The position numbers and the translations under genes are program-made. DNA of 64,000 bases. Origin: Candidatus Vagococcus giribetii. Its GTDB lineage: Bacteria > Bacillota > Bacilli > Lactobacillales > Vagococcaceae. The notes below the pieces were generated by a model, which searched no databases, had not been told where the DNA came from, and saw only the letters and a program-made list of their open reading frames with translations. Positions 44,267-53,036 of this stretch are shown piece by piece (the stretch's first letter is position 1; every line of letters starts with the position of its first letter). Location of the stretch: NCBI RefSeq assembly GCF_017316185.1, contig NZ_JAFLVX010000018.1, positions 62,001 to 126,000 on the forward strand, written 5' to 3'.

Positions 44267-45050
44267 AGTTGCAATAGCAGGATTTAGAGGGAAGATGGGT
44301 AGTAGTGCCACTAATATGGTTTTAGAAGATGCTCGTTTTCAGTTAGTTGCTCTTCTCTCTTATAAAAAGGACATCACTAATCTCAATCAACTAAGTCAAT
44401 ATCAAGGAGAAAATGTTCCAGTCTTCTCATCAAAAGAAGAATTAGTTGAGACAGTAAAACCCGATATTTGGATTGATTTCACCTCACCGGATATTATTTT
44501 TGATACTTTATCTTTTTTAATAGAACATGACATTCATCCAGTCGTAGGAACAACAGGATTGTCTAAAGAAGAGCTTAGTGACTTACAAAAAAGAGCTAGT
44601 GATAAACAACTTGGAGGCTTAATCGCGCCTAATTTTTCTGTTGGAGCAATTTTGATGATGCGATTTGCAAAAGAAGCAGCTAACTATTTTCCAGATGTTG
44701 AAATTATTGAGCTTCACCACGATCAAAAACTTGACGCTCCAAGTGGTACAGCTTTAAGAACTGCTGAAGAAATAGCTACTGTTAGAGAATCTAAAAAACA
44801 AGGTCATCCAGACGAAGTTGAACTTTTACCAGGTGCTCGTGGTGCTGATGTCGACGGGATTAAAATACATAGCGTTAGACTTCCTGGTTTAATCGCTCAT
44901 CAGCAAGTTCAGTTTGGTGCCAAAGGAGAAGGTCTTATTTTACGACACGATAGCTATGACCGTAGCTCTTTCATGGCAGGTGTTGCACTGGGCTGTGTTA
45001 AAGTGATGAATGAACAAGAATTAATTTATGGATTGGAATACTTACTATGA
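44259..45050 (+). CDS. dapB: 4-hydroxy-tetrahydrodipicolinate reductase
   Basis: 263 residues. NAD(P)H-dependent step of lysine and diaminopimelate synthesis. VAIAGFRGKMGSSATNMVLE (about 4-23) is the nucleotide site, VVGTTGLSKEEL is near 102, IIELHHDQKLDAPSGTAL (about 149-166) contains the catalytic His and Lys region. Standard length. Overlaps the MazG-like gene upstream and shares ATGA with cca downstream, so the three are one coupled operon. Confidence 0.96.
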   Translation: MIKVAIAGFRGKMGSSATNMVLEDARFQLVALLSYKKDITNLNQLSQYQGENVPVFSSKEELVETVKPDIWIDFTSPDIIFDTLSFLIEHDIHPVVGTTGLSKEELSDLQKRASDKQLGGLIAPNFSVGAILMMRFAKEAANYFPDVEIIELHHDQKLDAPSGTALRTAEEIATVRESKKQGHPDEVELLPGARGADVDGIKIHSVRLPGLIAHQQVQFGAKGEGLILRHDSYDRSSFMAGVALGCVKVMNEQELIYGLEYLL

Positions 45051-46255
45051 AAATGAAACAATTACCTGAAGAATTTTTAAAAGCTACCCCTATTATGGAA
45101 GCAATCGAAGCTGCTGGTTTTGAAGCTTATTTCGTTGGCGGGAGTGTCCGTGATATTATATTAAATCATCATATTCATGATGTAGACATTGCAACTAGCG
45201 CTTTTCCTGAAGAAATCAAACAAATTTTTCCACGAACTGTTGATGTAGGTATTGAGCATGGCACCGTCTTAGTTTTACATGGAGATGAAGAATATGAAAT
45301 AACTACTTTTAGAACAGAATCAACCTATCAAGATTATAGAAGACCAGATGAGGTTACTTTTGTCCGATCACTTAGTGAAGATTTGAAACGACGTGATTTT
45401 ACAATGAATGCTTTAGCCATGACAAAAGAAGGGGAACTAATTGATTTATTCTCAGGCATTGAAGCTATTCATCAAAAGCAAATCATCGCAGTCGGCAATG
45501 CTTCAGAGCGTTTTCATGAAGATGCTTTACGAATGATGAGAGGCCTTCGTTTTACAAGTCAGCTTGATTTTGACATCGAAGAGCAAACCAAGCAAGCTAT
45601 TATGGAACACCATGCGTTACTTGAAAAAATATCTGTTGAGCGCATTTACATTGAATTTATTAAATTATTAACCGCTGAATACAGAAATAAGGGGTTAGTT
45701 TCTTTTGTGGAGACAGGTTGCTTCAACTATTGTCCAGGGCTAAAAGGGCAGCAAGAGGGACTAGAGAAACTTCTTACAATTCCTAATGAAGCTATTTTTG
45801 AAACAGATACAATTGCATGGATTACACTTATTTATATGTTACATATTAATGAAGTTACATCATTTTTGAGACAATGGAAATGCTCTAATAAGTTAATTCA
45901 TCATGTAGATAAAAGTGTTACTCAGTTAATCCGAAGAGATACTGAAGAATGGGATATTTTATCTTTATATGAAAGTGGAGAAGAAGTTATTTCAGATGTA
46001 GAAATTGTTCGTGAATTAATTGGTTTATCTAGTCAAAAAGATGAAGCCTTAAATATATATAAAGAACTTCCAATTAAATCTATTAGAGAGTTAGCTGTCT
46101 CTGGAAAAGATATTTTAAACGTATTAGAGGAGTCTCCTGGTCCATGGTTAGGTCAACTATTAGGACACCTAGAAAAGTCAGTTGTATTAGCTCAATTACC
46201 AAATGAAAAAGAAGCTTTATTAATAGAAGGAAAAAAATGGAAGGAGAGCCATTAA
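45047..46255 (+). CDS. cca: CCA tRNA nucleotidyltransferase
   Basis: 402 residues. Adds or repairs the CCA end of tRNAs without template. Class II signature FVGGSVRDIILNHHIHDVDI with DxD at about 42-44 of the motif, RDFTMNALAM (about 113-122), and RFHEDALRMMRGLRFTSQ (about 156-173). Length matches the Bacillota class II enzyme. Start codon overlaps the stop of dapB (ATGA). In Bacillus, cca also follows dapB with a few genes between. Confidence 0.95.
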   Translation: MKMKQLPEEFLKATPIMEAIEAAGFEAYFVGGSVRDIILNHHIHDVDIATSAFPEEIKQIFPRTVDVGIEHGTVLVLHGDEEYEITTFRTESTYQDYRRPDEVTFVRSLSEDLKRRDFTMNALAMTKEGELIDLFSGIEAIHQKQIIAVGNASERFHEDALRMMRGLRFTSQLDFDIEEQTKQAIMEHHALLEKISVERIYIEFIKLLTAEYRNKGLVSFVETGCFNYCPGLKGQQEGLEKLLTIPNEAIFETDTIAWITLIYMLHINEVTSFLRQWKCSNKLIHHVDKSVTQLIRRDTEEWDILSLYESGEEVISDVEIVRELIGLSSQKDEALNIYKELPIKSIRELAVSGKDILNVLEESPGPWLGQLLGHLEKSVVLAQLPNEKEALLIEGKKWKESH

Positions 46256-46256
46256 C

Positions 46257-46616
46257 ATGACATTTACCAAAGAGTTTGTAGTAGAGCAAACCCAATCAGC
46301 TAAGGCAATGGGCTCAGGGACTTTAGATGTTTTAGCTACACCAAGTGCAGTTGCCATGGCAGAAAACACATGTATGCAGATGTGTGATACTTTAATCAGT
46401 GAGGAAGAAACAACCGTTGGAACTCAGATTGATTTTAACCATCTGAAAGCATCAAGTATTGGGGCTAAGATTTTAGTAACGGCTGAATTAAGTCGTCAAG
46501 AGGGTAGAAAAATCGAATTTAACTTCTCATTATATGACAAAGAAAATTTGGTTGCTGAAGGAAAACATACTCGTTTTATCGTCAATAAAAAGAAATTTAT
46601 GTCTCACATTGAATAA
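46257..46616 (+). CDS. FlK-like hotdog-fold thioesterase
   Basis: 119 residues. The segment VLATPSAVAMAENTCMQM with Thr/Glu and the later VGTQIDFNHLKASSIGAKI with His match the Thr-Glu-His layout of the FlK/thioesterase hotdog family (fluoroacetyl-CoA thioesterase-like). It should hydrolyse a small acyl-CoA; the natural substrate is unknown. The gene follows cca after 1 base with AAGGAG upstream, so it ends the mazG-dapB-cca operon. In this genome it might dispose of acyl-CoA side products; speculative. Confidence 0.82.
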   Translation: MTFTKEFVVEQTQSAKAMGSGTLDVLATPSAVAMAENTCMQMCDTLISEEETTVGTQIDFNHLKASSIGAKILVTAELSRQEGRKIEFNFSLYDKENLVAEGKHTRFIVNKKKFMSHIE

Positions 46617-46650
46617 TAGTTTTTATTTGTGAAAAATTTAATAAAGTTGT

Positions 46651-46678
46651 TTGTTTTTTAATAAACTCATGCTATAAT
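46651..46678 (+). promoter_or_regulatory. Strong promoter for the 152-residue unknown gene
   Basis: TTGTTT (46651-46656), 16-base spacer, and extended -10 TGCTATAAT with perfect TATAAT at 46673-46678. Confidence 0.7.
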
Positions 46679-46713
46679 TGTTTTGTAACCTAATAGGAAA
46701 GAGGAGATTATAC

Positions 46714-47172
46714 ATGACAAAAGAAATGACAAGCTTCAAATTCTATTTTAGAAATGGTGAAACATGGACAATTGATCGCGAATTTATTGGCGATTTATGG
46801 ATTAGTAAAGTAACAACAAGTTACGGTAGAATCAACGGAAGTGACTTCCAAAAAATTCGCCCTTGTGAAGGCTTAAAAATTGAAATCTTCCAAGAAGCAG
46901 ATCATGTACAAACTGACGACATCAATTTAGGTGGGCTAGAATTAGGCATGTTCGCTCGTGCTATTAAATATCAAGATATCGAAAAAATGGGAATTCATTT
47001 TGACAATGGAACAGATGATTTAATCTACTTCCCATATAAAGACAAAGCAACACCAGGTCAAGAAGGATTAGACAACATTCACCAAACAAGTAAAATTTCA
47101 GCTGACAATAAATTATATATTGTTATTGATGATGCTAAAACGGTTGAAGAAGTTTACGCTGACAAATTTTAA
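46714..47172 (+). CDS. Hypothetical soluble protein
   Basis: 152 residues from ATG 46714 with AAAGAGGAG upstream; an upstream frame extension overlaps the promoter. No family recognised. It is acidic and looks beta-rich, with repeated short strand-turn patterns: FKFYFRNGETWTIDREFIGD, WISKVTTSYGRINGSDFQKI, GLKIEIFQEADHV, DNGTDDLIYFPYKDK, KLYIVIDDAKTVEEVY. No signal peptide, membrane helix or cysteine cluster. It has a near-consensus promoter and its own terminator, suggesting an abundant standalone product. Function unknown. Confidence 0.75.
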   Translation: MTKEMTSFKFYFRNGETWTIDREFIGDLWISKVTTSYGRINGSDFQKIRPCEGLKIEIFQEADHVQTDDINLGGLELGMFARAIKYQDIEKMGIHFDNGTDDLIYFPYKDKATPGQEGLDNIHQTSKISADNKLYIVIDDAKTVEEVYADKF

Positions 47173-47176
47173 TTAC

Positions 47177-47213
47177 TAAAGAGACAAATCTAACAGGGTT
47201 TGTCTCTTTTTTT
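47177..47213 (+). terminator. Terminator after the 152-residue gene
   Basis: AAAGAGACAAA and TTTGTCTCTTT pair across a 10-base loop, followed by a T run. Confidence 0.88.
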
Positions 47214-47292
47214 GACCTCTTTTTCAGAGAACTTGTTTCACTTCTTTAAATTTGGTAGAATAAATTGGACTATTTTGAGAGTAGGTAAAAAT

Positions 47293-49179
47293 ATGAAAAT
47301 TCTTCGCGGGGATAATTTAGAAAAATCCTATGGCATAAAAAATTTATTAAATGATGTTTCCTTTTTTATCCGGACGGGAGATTTAATTGGTTTAATCGGT
47401 ATTAATGGAACAGGTAAATCAACCTTGATGAATATATTAGCTGGAAAAGATACAGCTGAAAAGGGGAGTTTAGATTACCCACATGATTACCGTATCGGCT
47501 ATTTGTCGCAACAAGTGGACTTTGATGAAGAGTTAACGGTTTTAGATACTGTTTTTCAAGGGGACACCCCGATTATCAAAGCTGTGAAACAATACGAGTT
47601 AGCATTGAATCATTTGGAGCGTTTTGGTGATGACCCTAAAGCTCAAAAAATGTATCAACAAGCTGAAGAGTTAATGAATCAAGAAGATGCTTGGTTAGCT
47701 GACACAAACGCCAAAACAATTTTAAGTAAACTAGGTATTTTATTTCTAGATAAAAAAGTGAGCGAGCTTTCTGGTGGACAAAAAAAACGTCTTGGCTTAG
47801 CTCAGGTCTTGATTGAAGCTCCAGATTTACTTCTTTTAGATGAGCCAACTAACCATTTAGACTACCAAAGTATTCGTTGGTTGGAAAACTATTTAAAAGA
47901 TTATAAAGGAGCACTAGTTGTAACAACTCATGATCGCTACTTTTTAGACCGAGTGACTAATCGTATCTTTGAACTCTCTAGAGGAAATCTTCACGAATAC
48001 CCTGGAAATTATCAAACTTATTTATCTACAAGAGCTGAGAGAGAAGAAACAGAGATAAAGCAATCTCATAAAAAGAAACAATTATTTAAACAAGAATTAG
48101 CATGGATGCGTGCAGGGATTAAAGCCAGAGGAACGAGACAACAAGCTAGAATTGACCGCTTTAATGACCTTAAAGAAGAAGTTAGTCAAAGTTCTTCAAC
48201 AGATACCATGGAAATTAACGTTAATACCAAGCGTTTAGGTAAAAAAGTACTAGAAATTAAGCAAGCTTCTTATCGTATCAAAGAAAAACCTATTCTAAAT
48301 GAGTTTGATTTATTGATTCAATCTCGTGAAAGATTAGGAATAACTGGTGAAAATGGAGCAGGGAAATCAACCTTACTTAACTTAATTGCTGGCAAATTAG
48401 AACTTCAATCAGGACAAATTGATATTGGTGAGACAGTTAGAATTGGTTATTACACCCAAGAAAACGAAGGATTAGATGAATCCAAGCGTATGATTCAGTA
48501 TCTACAAGAACAAGCTGAATTAGTCGAACAAAAAGACGGTAGTACGATTTCCGTTACAGAACTATTAGAAAGATTCTTATTCCCAAGAAACATGCATGGG
48601 ACTCTGATAAGTAATTTATCTGGTGGAGAAAAACGTCGCTTGTACTTATTAAATATTTTAATCAAACAACCAAACGTCTTATTACTAGATGAGCCGACAA
48701 ATGATTTAGATATTGAAACCTTAACTATTTTAGAAGATTATATTGAAAGTTTCCAAGGAGCTGTCATTTCAGTCAGCCATGATCGCTACTTCTTAGATAA
48801 GACTATGGATAAATTACTAGTCTTTCAAGGAAACACTCAAATCGAAACCTTTTTTGGAACAATGAGTGAGTACTTAGAAAAAGTACAAACACAAAAAGCA
48901 GATAAACAAGTGTCAAAAGAAAAAGCTGTAATGAGTGAAACACCTGTTAAAGAAGAAAAAGAAAAGCAAAAACTAACGTACATGGAACAAAAAGAGTGGG
49001 ATACCATTGAAGACGAAATTGATACAATGGAGACTACCATGGAAACCATTCAAGAAGATATGTTAAAACATGCTAGTGATGCAGGAAAATTACAAGACTT
49101 GCAAAAAGAGTTAACCAATCTTGAAATAGCACTAGATGAGAAAATGGAAAGATGGGAATACTTAAGTCAATTTATTTAA
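47293..49179 (+). CDS. ABC-F family ATPase, Uup/YfmR-like
   Basis: 628 residues from ATG 47293; the frame extends upstream, but that part lies in the preceding terminator. Two ABC domains: Walker A GINGTGKST (about 35-43) and GENGAGKST near 355-363; signatures LSGGQKKR and LSGGEKRR; both Walker B segments LLLLDEPTNHLD / LLLDEPTNDLD. A linker of about 80 residues joins them, and a charged coiled-coil tail (about 560-628) follows. Without membrane domains this is an ABC-F translation factor; the coiled-coil C-terminus points to the Uup/YfmR subgroup. Antibiotic resistance is not indicated. Confidence 0.9.
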   Translation: MKILRGDNLEKSYGIKNLLNDVSFFIRTGDLIGLIGINGTGKSTLMNILAGKDTAEKGSLDYPHDYRIGYLSQQVDFDEELTVLDTVFQGDTPIIKAVKQYELALNHLERFGDDPKAQKMYQQAEELMNQEDAWLADTNAKTILSKLGILFLDKKVSELSGGQKKRLGLAQVLIEAPDLLLLDEPTNHLDYQSIRWLENYLKDYKGALVVTTHDRYFLDRVTNRIFELSRGNLHEYPGNYQTYLSTRAEREETEIKQSHKKKQLFKQELAWMRAGIKARGTRQQARIDRFNDLKEEVSQSSSTDTMEINVNTKRLGKKVLEIKQASYRIKEKPILNEFDLLIQSRERLGITGENGAGKSTLLNLIAGKLELQSGQIDIGETVRIGYYTQENEGLDESKRMIQYLQEQAELVEQKDGSTISVTELLERFLFPRNMHGTLISNLSGGEKRRLYLLNILIKQPNVLLLDEPTNDLDIETLTILEDYIESFQGAVISVSHDRYFLDKTMDKLLVFQGNTQIETFFGTMSEYLEKVQTQKADKQVSKEKAVMSETPVKEEKEKQKLTYMEQKEWDTIEDEIDTMETTMETIQEDMLKHASDAGKLQDLQKELTNLEIALDEKMERWEYLSQFI

Positions 49180-49197
49180 AATAAAGAGGTGTTTATC

Positions 49198-50145
49198 TTG
49201 GAAAAAGATTACTTAGATTTAGCAAAAAAAATCCTTGAAGAAGGAACTGAAAAGCACGACCGTACAGGTACTGGAACAAAAAGTATCTTCGGGGCACAAA
49301 TTCGATTTGATTTAAGTCAAGGTTTTCCACTATTGACTACAAAGAGAGTCCCTTTTTCCCTTATCAAAAGTGAATTACTCTGGTTTTTACAAGGAAATAC
49401 TAACATCAAGTTCCTTTTAGAGCATAACAATCATATCTGGGATGAGTGGGCATTTGAAAGATACATTAAAAGTGAGGACTATACAGGACCTGATATGACT
49501 GATTTTGGTCGTCGAGCTGTGACAGATCCTGATTTTAATGAACTTTATAAAGTCGAAATGACACAATTTTGTGATAAGATACTAACTGATGATACTTTTG
49601 CCGCTAAGTACGGTGAATTAGGTAATATCTATGGTTCTCAGTGGCGTGCATGGAAAACATCACAGGGAGATACGATTGATCAATTGCAAGATGTGATTGA
49701 TATGATAAAAACGAATCCAGATTCAAGACGCTTGATTGTTTCTGCTTGGAATCCAGAAGATGTGCCTTCAATGGCCTTACCGCCATGTCACACACTATTC
49801 CAATTCTATGTAGCAGAAGGGAAATTAAGTTGTCAATTGTATCAAAGAAGTGCAGATATCTTTTTAGGTGTGCCATTTAATATTGCAAGCTATGCTTTAT
49901 TAACGCATCTAATCGCACATGAAACTGGTTTAGAAGTTGGAGATTTTGTTCATACTTTTGGAGATGCTCATCTATACATCAATCATTTTGATCAGATTAA
50001 CGAGCAACTTTCAAGAGATATTAAATCATTTCCAACATTAGAATTAAATGAAGAAAAACGTTCTATCTTTGACTTTGACATGGAAGACATTAAAATTAAA
50101 GGATACGAACCACATGCAACAATTAAAGCACCTATTGCAGTTTAA
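49198..50145 (+). CDS. thyA: Thymidylate synthase
   Basis: 315 residues from TTG 49198, preceded by AAAGAGGTG; the upstream GTG is part of that site. Methylates dUMP to dTMP with methylene-tetrahydrofolate. [20 protein letters not shown] (about 20-40) binds dUMP phosphate; the long 90-130 insert typical of the Lactobacillus casei-type enzyme is present; [11 protein letters not shown] contains the nucleophile Cys (about 197); [20 protein letters not shown] follows. Forms an operon with folA, which regenerates its folate. Confidence 0.97.
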   Translation: MEKDYLDLAKKILEEGTEKHDRTGTGTKSIFGAQIRFDLSQGFPLLTTKRVPFSLIKSELLWFLQGNTNIKFLLEHNNHIWDEWAFERYIKSEDYTGPDMTDFGRRAVTDPDFNELYKVEMTQFCDKILTDDTFAAKYGELGNIYGSQWRAWKTSQGDTIDQLQDVIDMIKTNPDSRRLIVSAWNPEDVPSMALPPCHTLFQFYVAEGKLSCQLYQRSADIFLGVPFNIASYALLTHLIAHETGLEVGDFVHTFGDAHLYINHFDQINEQLSRDIKSFPTLELNEEKRSIFDFDMEDIKIKGYEPHATIKAPIAV

Positions 50146-50184
50146 AAAAGTTTTAGGGAAGTATTTTGGGGAGGATATTAATAA

Positions 50185-50676
50185 ATGATAGCAGCTATAT
50201 GGGCTCAGGACGAAAATGGTTTGATAGGGAAAGAAGATGTGTTGCCTTGGCATTTGCCAGACGACTTACAATTCTTTAAACACATGACTGAAAATAATGT
50301 GATTGTTATGGGGAGAAAAACGTTTGAAGGAATGGGTAAAAGATTATTACCAAATAGACAAACTATTGTATTAACATCTAATCAAGATTATGTTGCTGAA
50401 GGTGCAACTGTTATGCATTCAGTAGATGAGGTTTTAGCTTTTTCTGAAACCTTTGAAGGCATTACCTTTATTACTGGTGGTGGAGAGATTTATAAATCAT
50501 TCTTGCCACATATTGATGTTTTATATCGAACACTGATTAAAGAAAAATTTGAGGGAGATACTTATTTCCCATACCTTGATTGGGAAGAATGGAATATCGT
50601 CAGTACAAGTGAAGGTACTGTAGATGATAAAAACATTTACCCTCATGATTTTGAAACATATCAACGAAATAAATAG
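50185..50676 (+). CDS. folA: Dihydrofolate reductase
   Basis: 163 residues. NADPH-dependent reduction of dihydrofolate. IAAIWAQDENGLIGKEDVLPWHLPDDLQFF contains the substrate-binding Asp (of LPDD, about 27), MGRKTFEGMGKRLLPNRQTIVLT is the NADPH-binding block and FITGGGEIYKSFLP the third signature. It has GGGGAGG upstream and lies 39 bases after thyA, as in many Bacillota. Trimethoprim target. Confidence 0.96.
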   Translation: MIAAIWAQDENGLIGKEDVLPWHLPDDLQFFKHMTENNVIVMGRKTFEGMGKRLLPNRQTIVLTSNQDYVAEGATVMHSVDEVLAFSETFEGITFITGGGEIYKSFLPHIDVLYRTLIKEKFEGDTYFPYLDWEEWNIVSTSEGTVDDKNIYPHDFETYQRNK

Positions 50677-50677
50677 T

Positions 50678-50713
50678 AAAAAGAGCAGATTAAAGCTAAT
50701 CTGCTCTTTTTTG
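50678..50713. terminator. Terminator between folA and the NlpC/P60-like gene
   Basis: AAAAGAGCAGATTA pairs perfectly with TAATCTGCTCTTTT across loop AAGC, with A and T tracts both sides. Confidence 0.93.
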
Positions 50714-50715
50714 TA

Positions 50716-51270
50716 TTATATTGCAGAAGCGTTCAAGGTTTCTCTCATATTTTCTTTTGTTAGATAATGAAACATATCTCCTTCATAAATTTTTTCTAAA
50801 CCATGAAGTTCTAACAAATCTTGAGGCGTTATAAATTGATTTTCTTTATCAAACGAGGTGACGTCACTCTCTGAAAGAAGGGTAGCAATAAATTCAGAAC
50901 AAAAATAAGCGTTTTCTCTTTCTAAATTATATTGTAAAGATAGCGCTAATAAACCGATGAAATTATACTTAAACAAAGCCTTATTTTTCTCGAAGAACTC
51001 GATTAATGAGAGTAATTTGTTATATTCTTTTTCAGTGATGTCTAAAGAATAGATAGCGCATTCACTTGTTAGAAAAAAAGGATCCCAAAAATCTTCTTGG
51101 ACAAAACCACCAATTAACGGGTTACTCATTTTCTTTCTGCCAAAGCTATACGTACTAACTAACTCTTTATCTAAAGAAATCGATACATGATTATAAGTTT
51201 CTTTTGTGTAAAACTGAATCATTTTCGATAACAAACTTTTATTTGCTGAGTAGACTAAAAAAACTTCCAT
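50716..51270 (-). CDS. Permuted NlpC/P60-like (YiiX/YebB-type) putative cysteine hydrolase
   Basis: 184 residues from ATG 51270 with AAAGGAAG six bases upstream. EVFLVYSANKSLLSKMIQFY, then YNHVSISLDKEL with the His (about 28) early in the chain and AYFCSEFIATLLSES with the Cys (about 130) late: this His-before-Cys order is that of circularly permuted papain-like hydrolases of the YiiX/DUF830 group. Substrates may be lipids or amide bonds; unknown. No signal peptide, so it acts inside the cell or is not secreted by Sec. Monocistronic between two terminators. Confidence 0.68.
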   Translation of the reverse strand: MEVFLVYSANKSLLSKMIQFYTKETYNHVSISLDKELVSTYSFGRKKMSNPLIGGFVQEDFWDPFFLTSECAIYSLDITEKEYNKLLSLIEFFEKNKALFKYNFIGLLALSLQYNLERENAYFCSEFIATLLSESDVTSFDKENQFITPQDLLELHGLEKIYEGDMFHYLTKENMRETLNASAI

Positions 51271-51351
51271 ACCAAACTTCCTTTTCTTTAATTCTCTTAC
51301 CAACATATTTATTATATCGAAAGCCTGATTGAAAACCATCGTCCTTAAGTC

Positions 51352-51387
51352 GTAAAAAAAACACTAGCTACTCAAGAGCTAGTGTTT
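51352..51387 (-). terminator. Terminator of the PAQR gene
   Basis: AAACACTAGCT and AGCTAGTGTTT pair perfectly; on the minus strand the stem is followed by a T run (A run at 51354-51361 on plus). Confidence 0.88.
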
Positions 51388-52030
51388 AAGTAAATAGGTA
51401 GACTGAGAAAAATATGAATAGCGCACCTAACATGACAAACAAATGCCAAACAACATGCATGAATTTGATGTGGGTTTTACTATAGAAATAAGCACCAATT
51501 GTATAAGATAAACCACCTAAGAATAAGAGTAAAAAGCCTGTTGATCCCAAACCAACATAAAGAGGTTTGATAGCGATTAAACATAACCACCCCATAATGA
51601 TATACAAGATTACATCAGTTTTCCCTCGTTTGTTCAACCAAATAGCTTTAAACACAACACCTGCAATGGCGATGGTCCAAATTACTCCAAAGAGAGTCCA
51701 ACCTAGCCAACCTTTAATAGTTAGTAAGCAAAAAGGTGTATAGCTACCAGCAATCAACAAGTAAATGGAACTATGATCAAATACTTGGAAGACTTTTCTT
51801 GCTTTTGTGAAAATCAAACTGTGAAATAGGGTTGAAAATAAAAAGAGAAGCACCATTGAGGCACCGAATATGGTATAGGATACAACATGAATGGCGGAGT
51901 GCATCTGAGCCCCTTTTATGATTAGTAAGACAAGTCCAGCAATACTAAGACCAGTAGCAATTCCATGAGTAATGGCATTAAAGACTTCATTGACAATTAA
52001 ATATTTTTTAGAAAAACTAGCCTGTTCCAT
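51386..52030 (-). CDS. PAQR/hemolysin III family membrane protein
   Basis: 214 residues, seven hydrophobic helices. NEVFNAITHGIATGLSIAGL near the start with its His, FSTLFHSL (His), FDHSSIYLLIAGSYTPFCLL (Asp-His, Thr-Pro) and the C-terminal HVVWHLFVMLGA (His pairs) are the PAQR/hemolysin III zinc-site pattern. These proteins are probably metal-dependent amide hydrolases or lipid sensors in the membrane; the hemolysin name is historical. AAAGGA upstream of ATG. The gene is divergent from degV. Confidence 0.9.
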   Translation of the reverse strand: MEQASFSKKYLIVNEVFNAITHGIATGLSIAGLVLLIIKGAQMHSAIHVVSYTIFGASMVLLFLFSTLFHSLIFTKARKVFQVFDHSSIYLLIAGSYTPFCLLTIKGWLGWTLFGVIWTIAIAGVVFKAIWLNKRGKTDVILYIIMGWLCLIAIKPLYVGLGSTGFLLLFLGGLSYTIGAYFYSKTHIKFMHVVWHLFVMLGALFIFFSVYLFT

Positions 52031-52069
52031 AAAAACATCCTTTCATGTTTTGAGTGAAAAAGAAATTAT

Positions 52070-52094
52070 TATCTGTTATACTTATTTACAGATA
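52070..52094 (+). promoter_or_regulatory. degV promoter with overlapping inverted repeat
   Basis: Extended -10 TGTTATACT with TATACT at 52077-52082, flanked by TATCTGT (52070-52076) and ACAGATA (52088-52094), a perfect 7-base inverted repeat. Possible operator. Confidence 0.4.
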
Positions 52095-52144
52095 GATTAT
52101 TTTTATTCTACACGAATATGCTATTTTTTGAAAGAGGTTTAAGT

Positions 52145-52984
52145 ATGACTAATATAAAAATTGTGACGGATTCTTCTTGTATTATTGATCCGGAAAGACT
52201 AAAAGAGATTGATATTCATACGATTAGTTTGTCAATCATGATTGATGGAACTATTTACGCAGATCAAAATGAACTTGATAAAAAAGAGTTTATGGATATG
52301 ATGGAAAAATCACCAGCATTACCTAAAACAAGTCAACCTCCAATTGGCGAATTTGTTCATTTATATGATGAGTTAGGAAAAGATGGAAGTGAGATTATTT
52401 CCATTCATTTAACAGAAAAATTAAGTGGCACAGTCAATACGGCTAGACAAGCAGCTCAAATGAGCCAGTCTAACGTAACAGTTATTGATAGTGATTATAT
52501 TGATCAAGCCCTTGGTTTCCAAGTCTATGAAGCTGCTAAGCTAGCTCAAAAAGGGGCAACAGTTGATCAAGTAGTTGCTCATGTAGAGAAAGTTAAAAGT
52601 AAAACCCAACTTTACATTGGCGTGGCTACTTTGGATAATCTAGTTAAAGGCGGACGTATTGGTAAATTAGTTGGTGTGGTGTCAGGTTTCTTAAACATGA
52701 AAATCCTTTGTCAATTGAACAAAGGAGAACTTGAAATTGTTTCTAAAGGTAGAGGAAACAAAACATTTACTAAGTGGGCCAAAGAATTAGAAAAGAATTT
52801 AACTAACTACTCTTTAAATTATCTAGGGATTTCGGAAGCAGATGGGAAATCTTTAGCTGAAGAATTAAAATCTATTTTATCTCCAGCGCTAGCTGATATT
52901 TCAATTCCAATTATTCATACAACACCACTAGTTGCAACTCATACAGGTAAAGGTGCCTTTGCCGTTATGTTCTATACAAATTAA
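52145..52984 (+). CDS. DegV-family fatty acid-binding protein
   Basis: 279 residues from ATG 52145 with AAAGAGG upstream. IKIVTDSSCIIDPERLKE at the start, PKTSQPPIGEF near 65, IHLTEKLSGTVNTARQAAQ (about 92-110) and VTVIDSDYIDQALGF are DegV signatures. DegV (FakB-type) proteins bind a fatty acid and present it to the FakA kinase for phosphorylation and lipid synthesis. FakA is not in the window, so the partner is inferred. Terminator follows. Confidence 0.92.
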   Translation: MTNIKIVTDSSCIIDPERLKEIDIHTISLSIMIDGTIYADQNELDKKEFMDMMEKSPALPKTSQPPIGEFVHLYDELGKDGSEIISIHLTEKLSGTVNTARQAAQMSQSNVTVIDSDYIDQALGFQVYEAAKLAQKGATVDQVVAHVEKVKSKTQLYIGVATLDNLVKGGRIGKLVGVVSGFLNMKILCQLNKGELEIVSKGRGNKTFTKWAKELEKNLTNYSLNYLGISEADGKSLAEELKSILSPALADISIPIIHTTPLVATHTGKGAFAVMFYTN

Positions 52985-52991
52985 AAAAACT

Positions 52992-53020
52992 TAAAGCAGA
53001 TCACAGTGGTCTGCTTTTTT
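52992..53020 (+). terminator. Terminator after degV
   Basis: AAAGCAGATCA and TGGTCTGCTTT pair with one G-U across CAG, followed by a T run. Confidence 0.85.
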
Positions 53021-53036
53021 GGATAGAGGGATTTTT

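Noticed and set aside
47293-49179. ABC-F gene as an antibiotic resistance determinant
   Set aside because: The C-terminal coiled coil and linker look like housekeeping Uup/YfmR, not Msr, Lsa, Optr or Vga types.
51386-52030. Hemolysin III as a virulence toxin
   Set aside because: The seven-helix PAQR pattern is widespread in harmless bacteria; the hemolysin label is historical.
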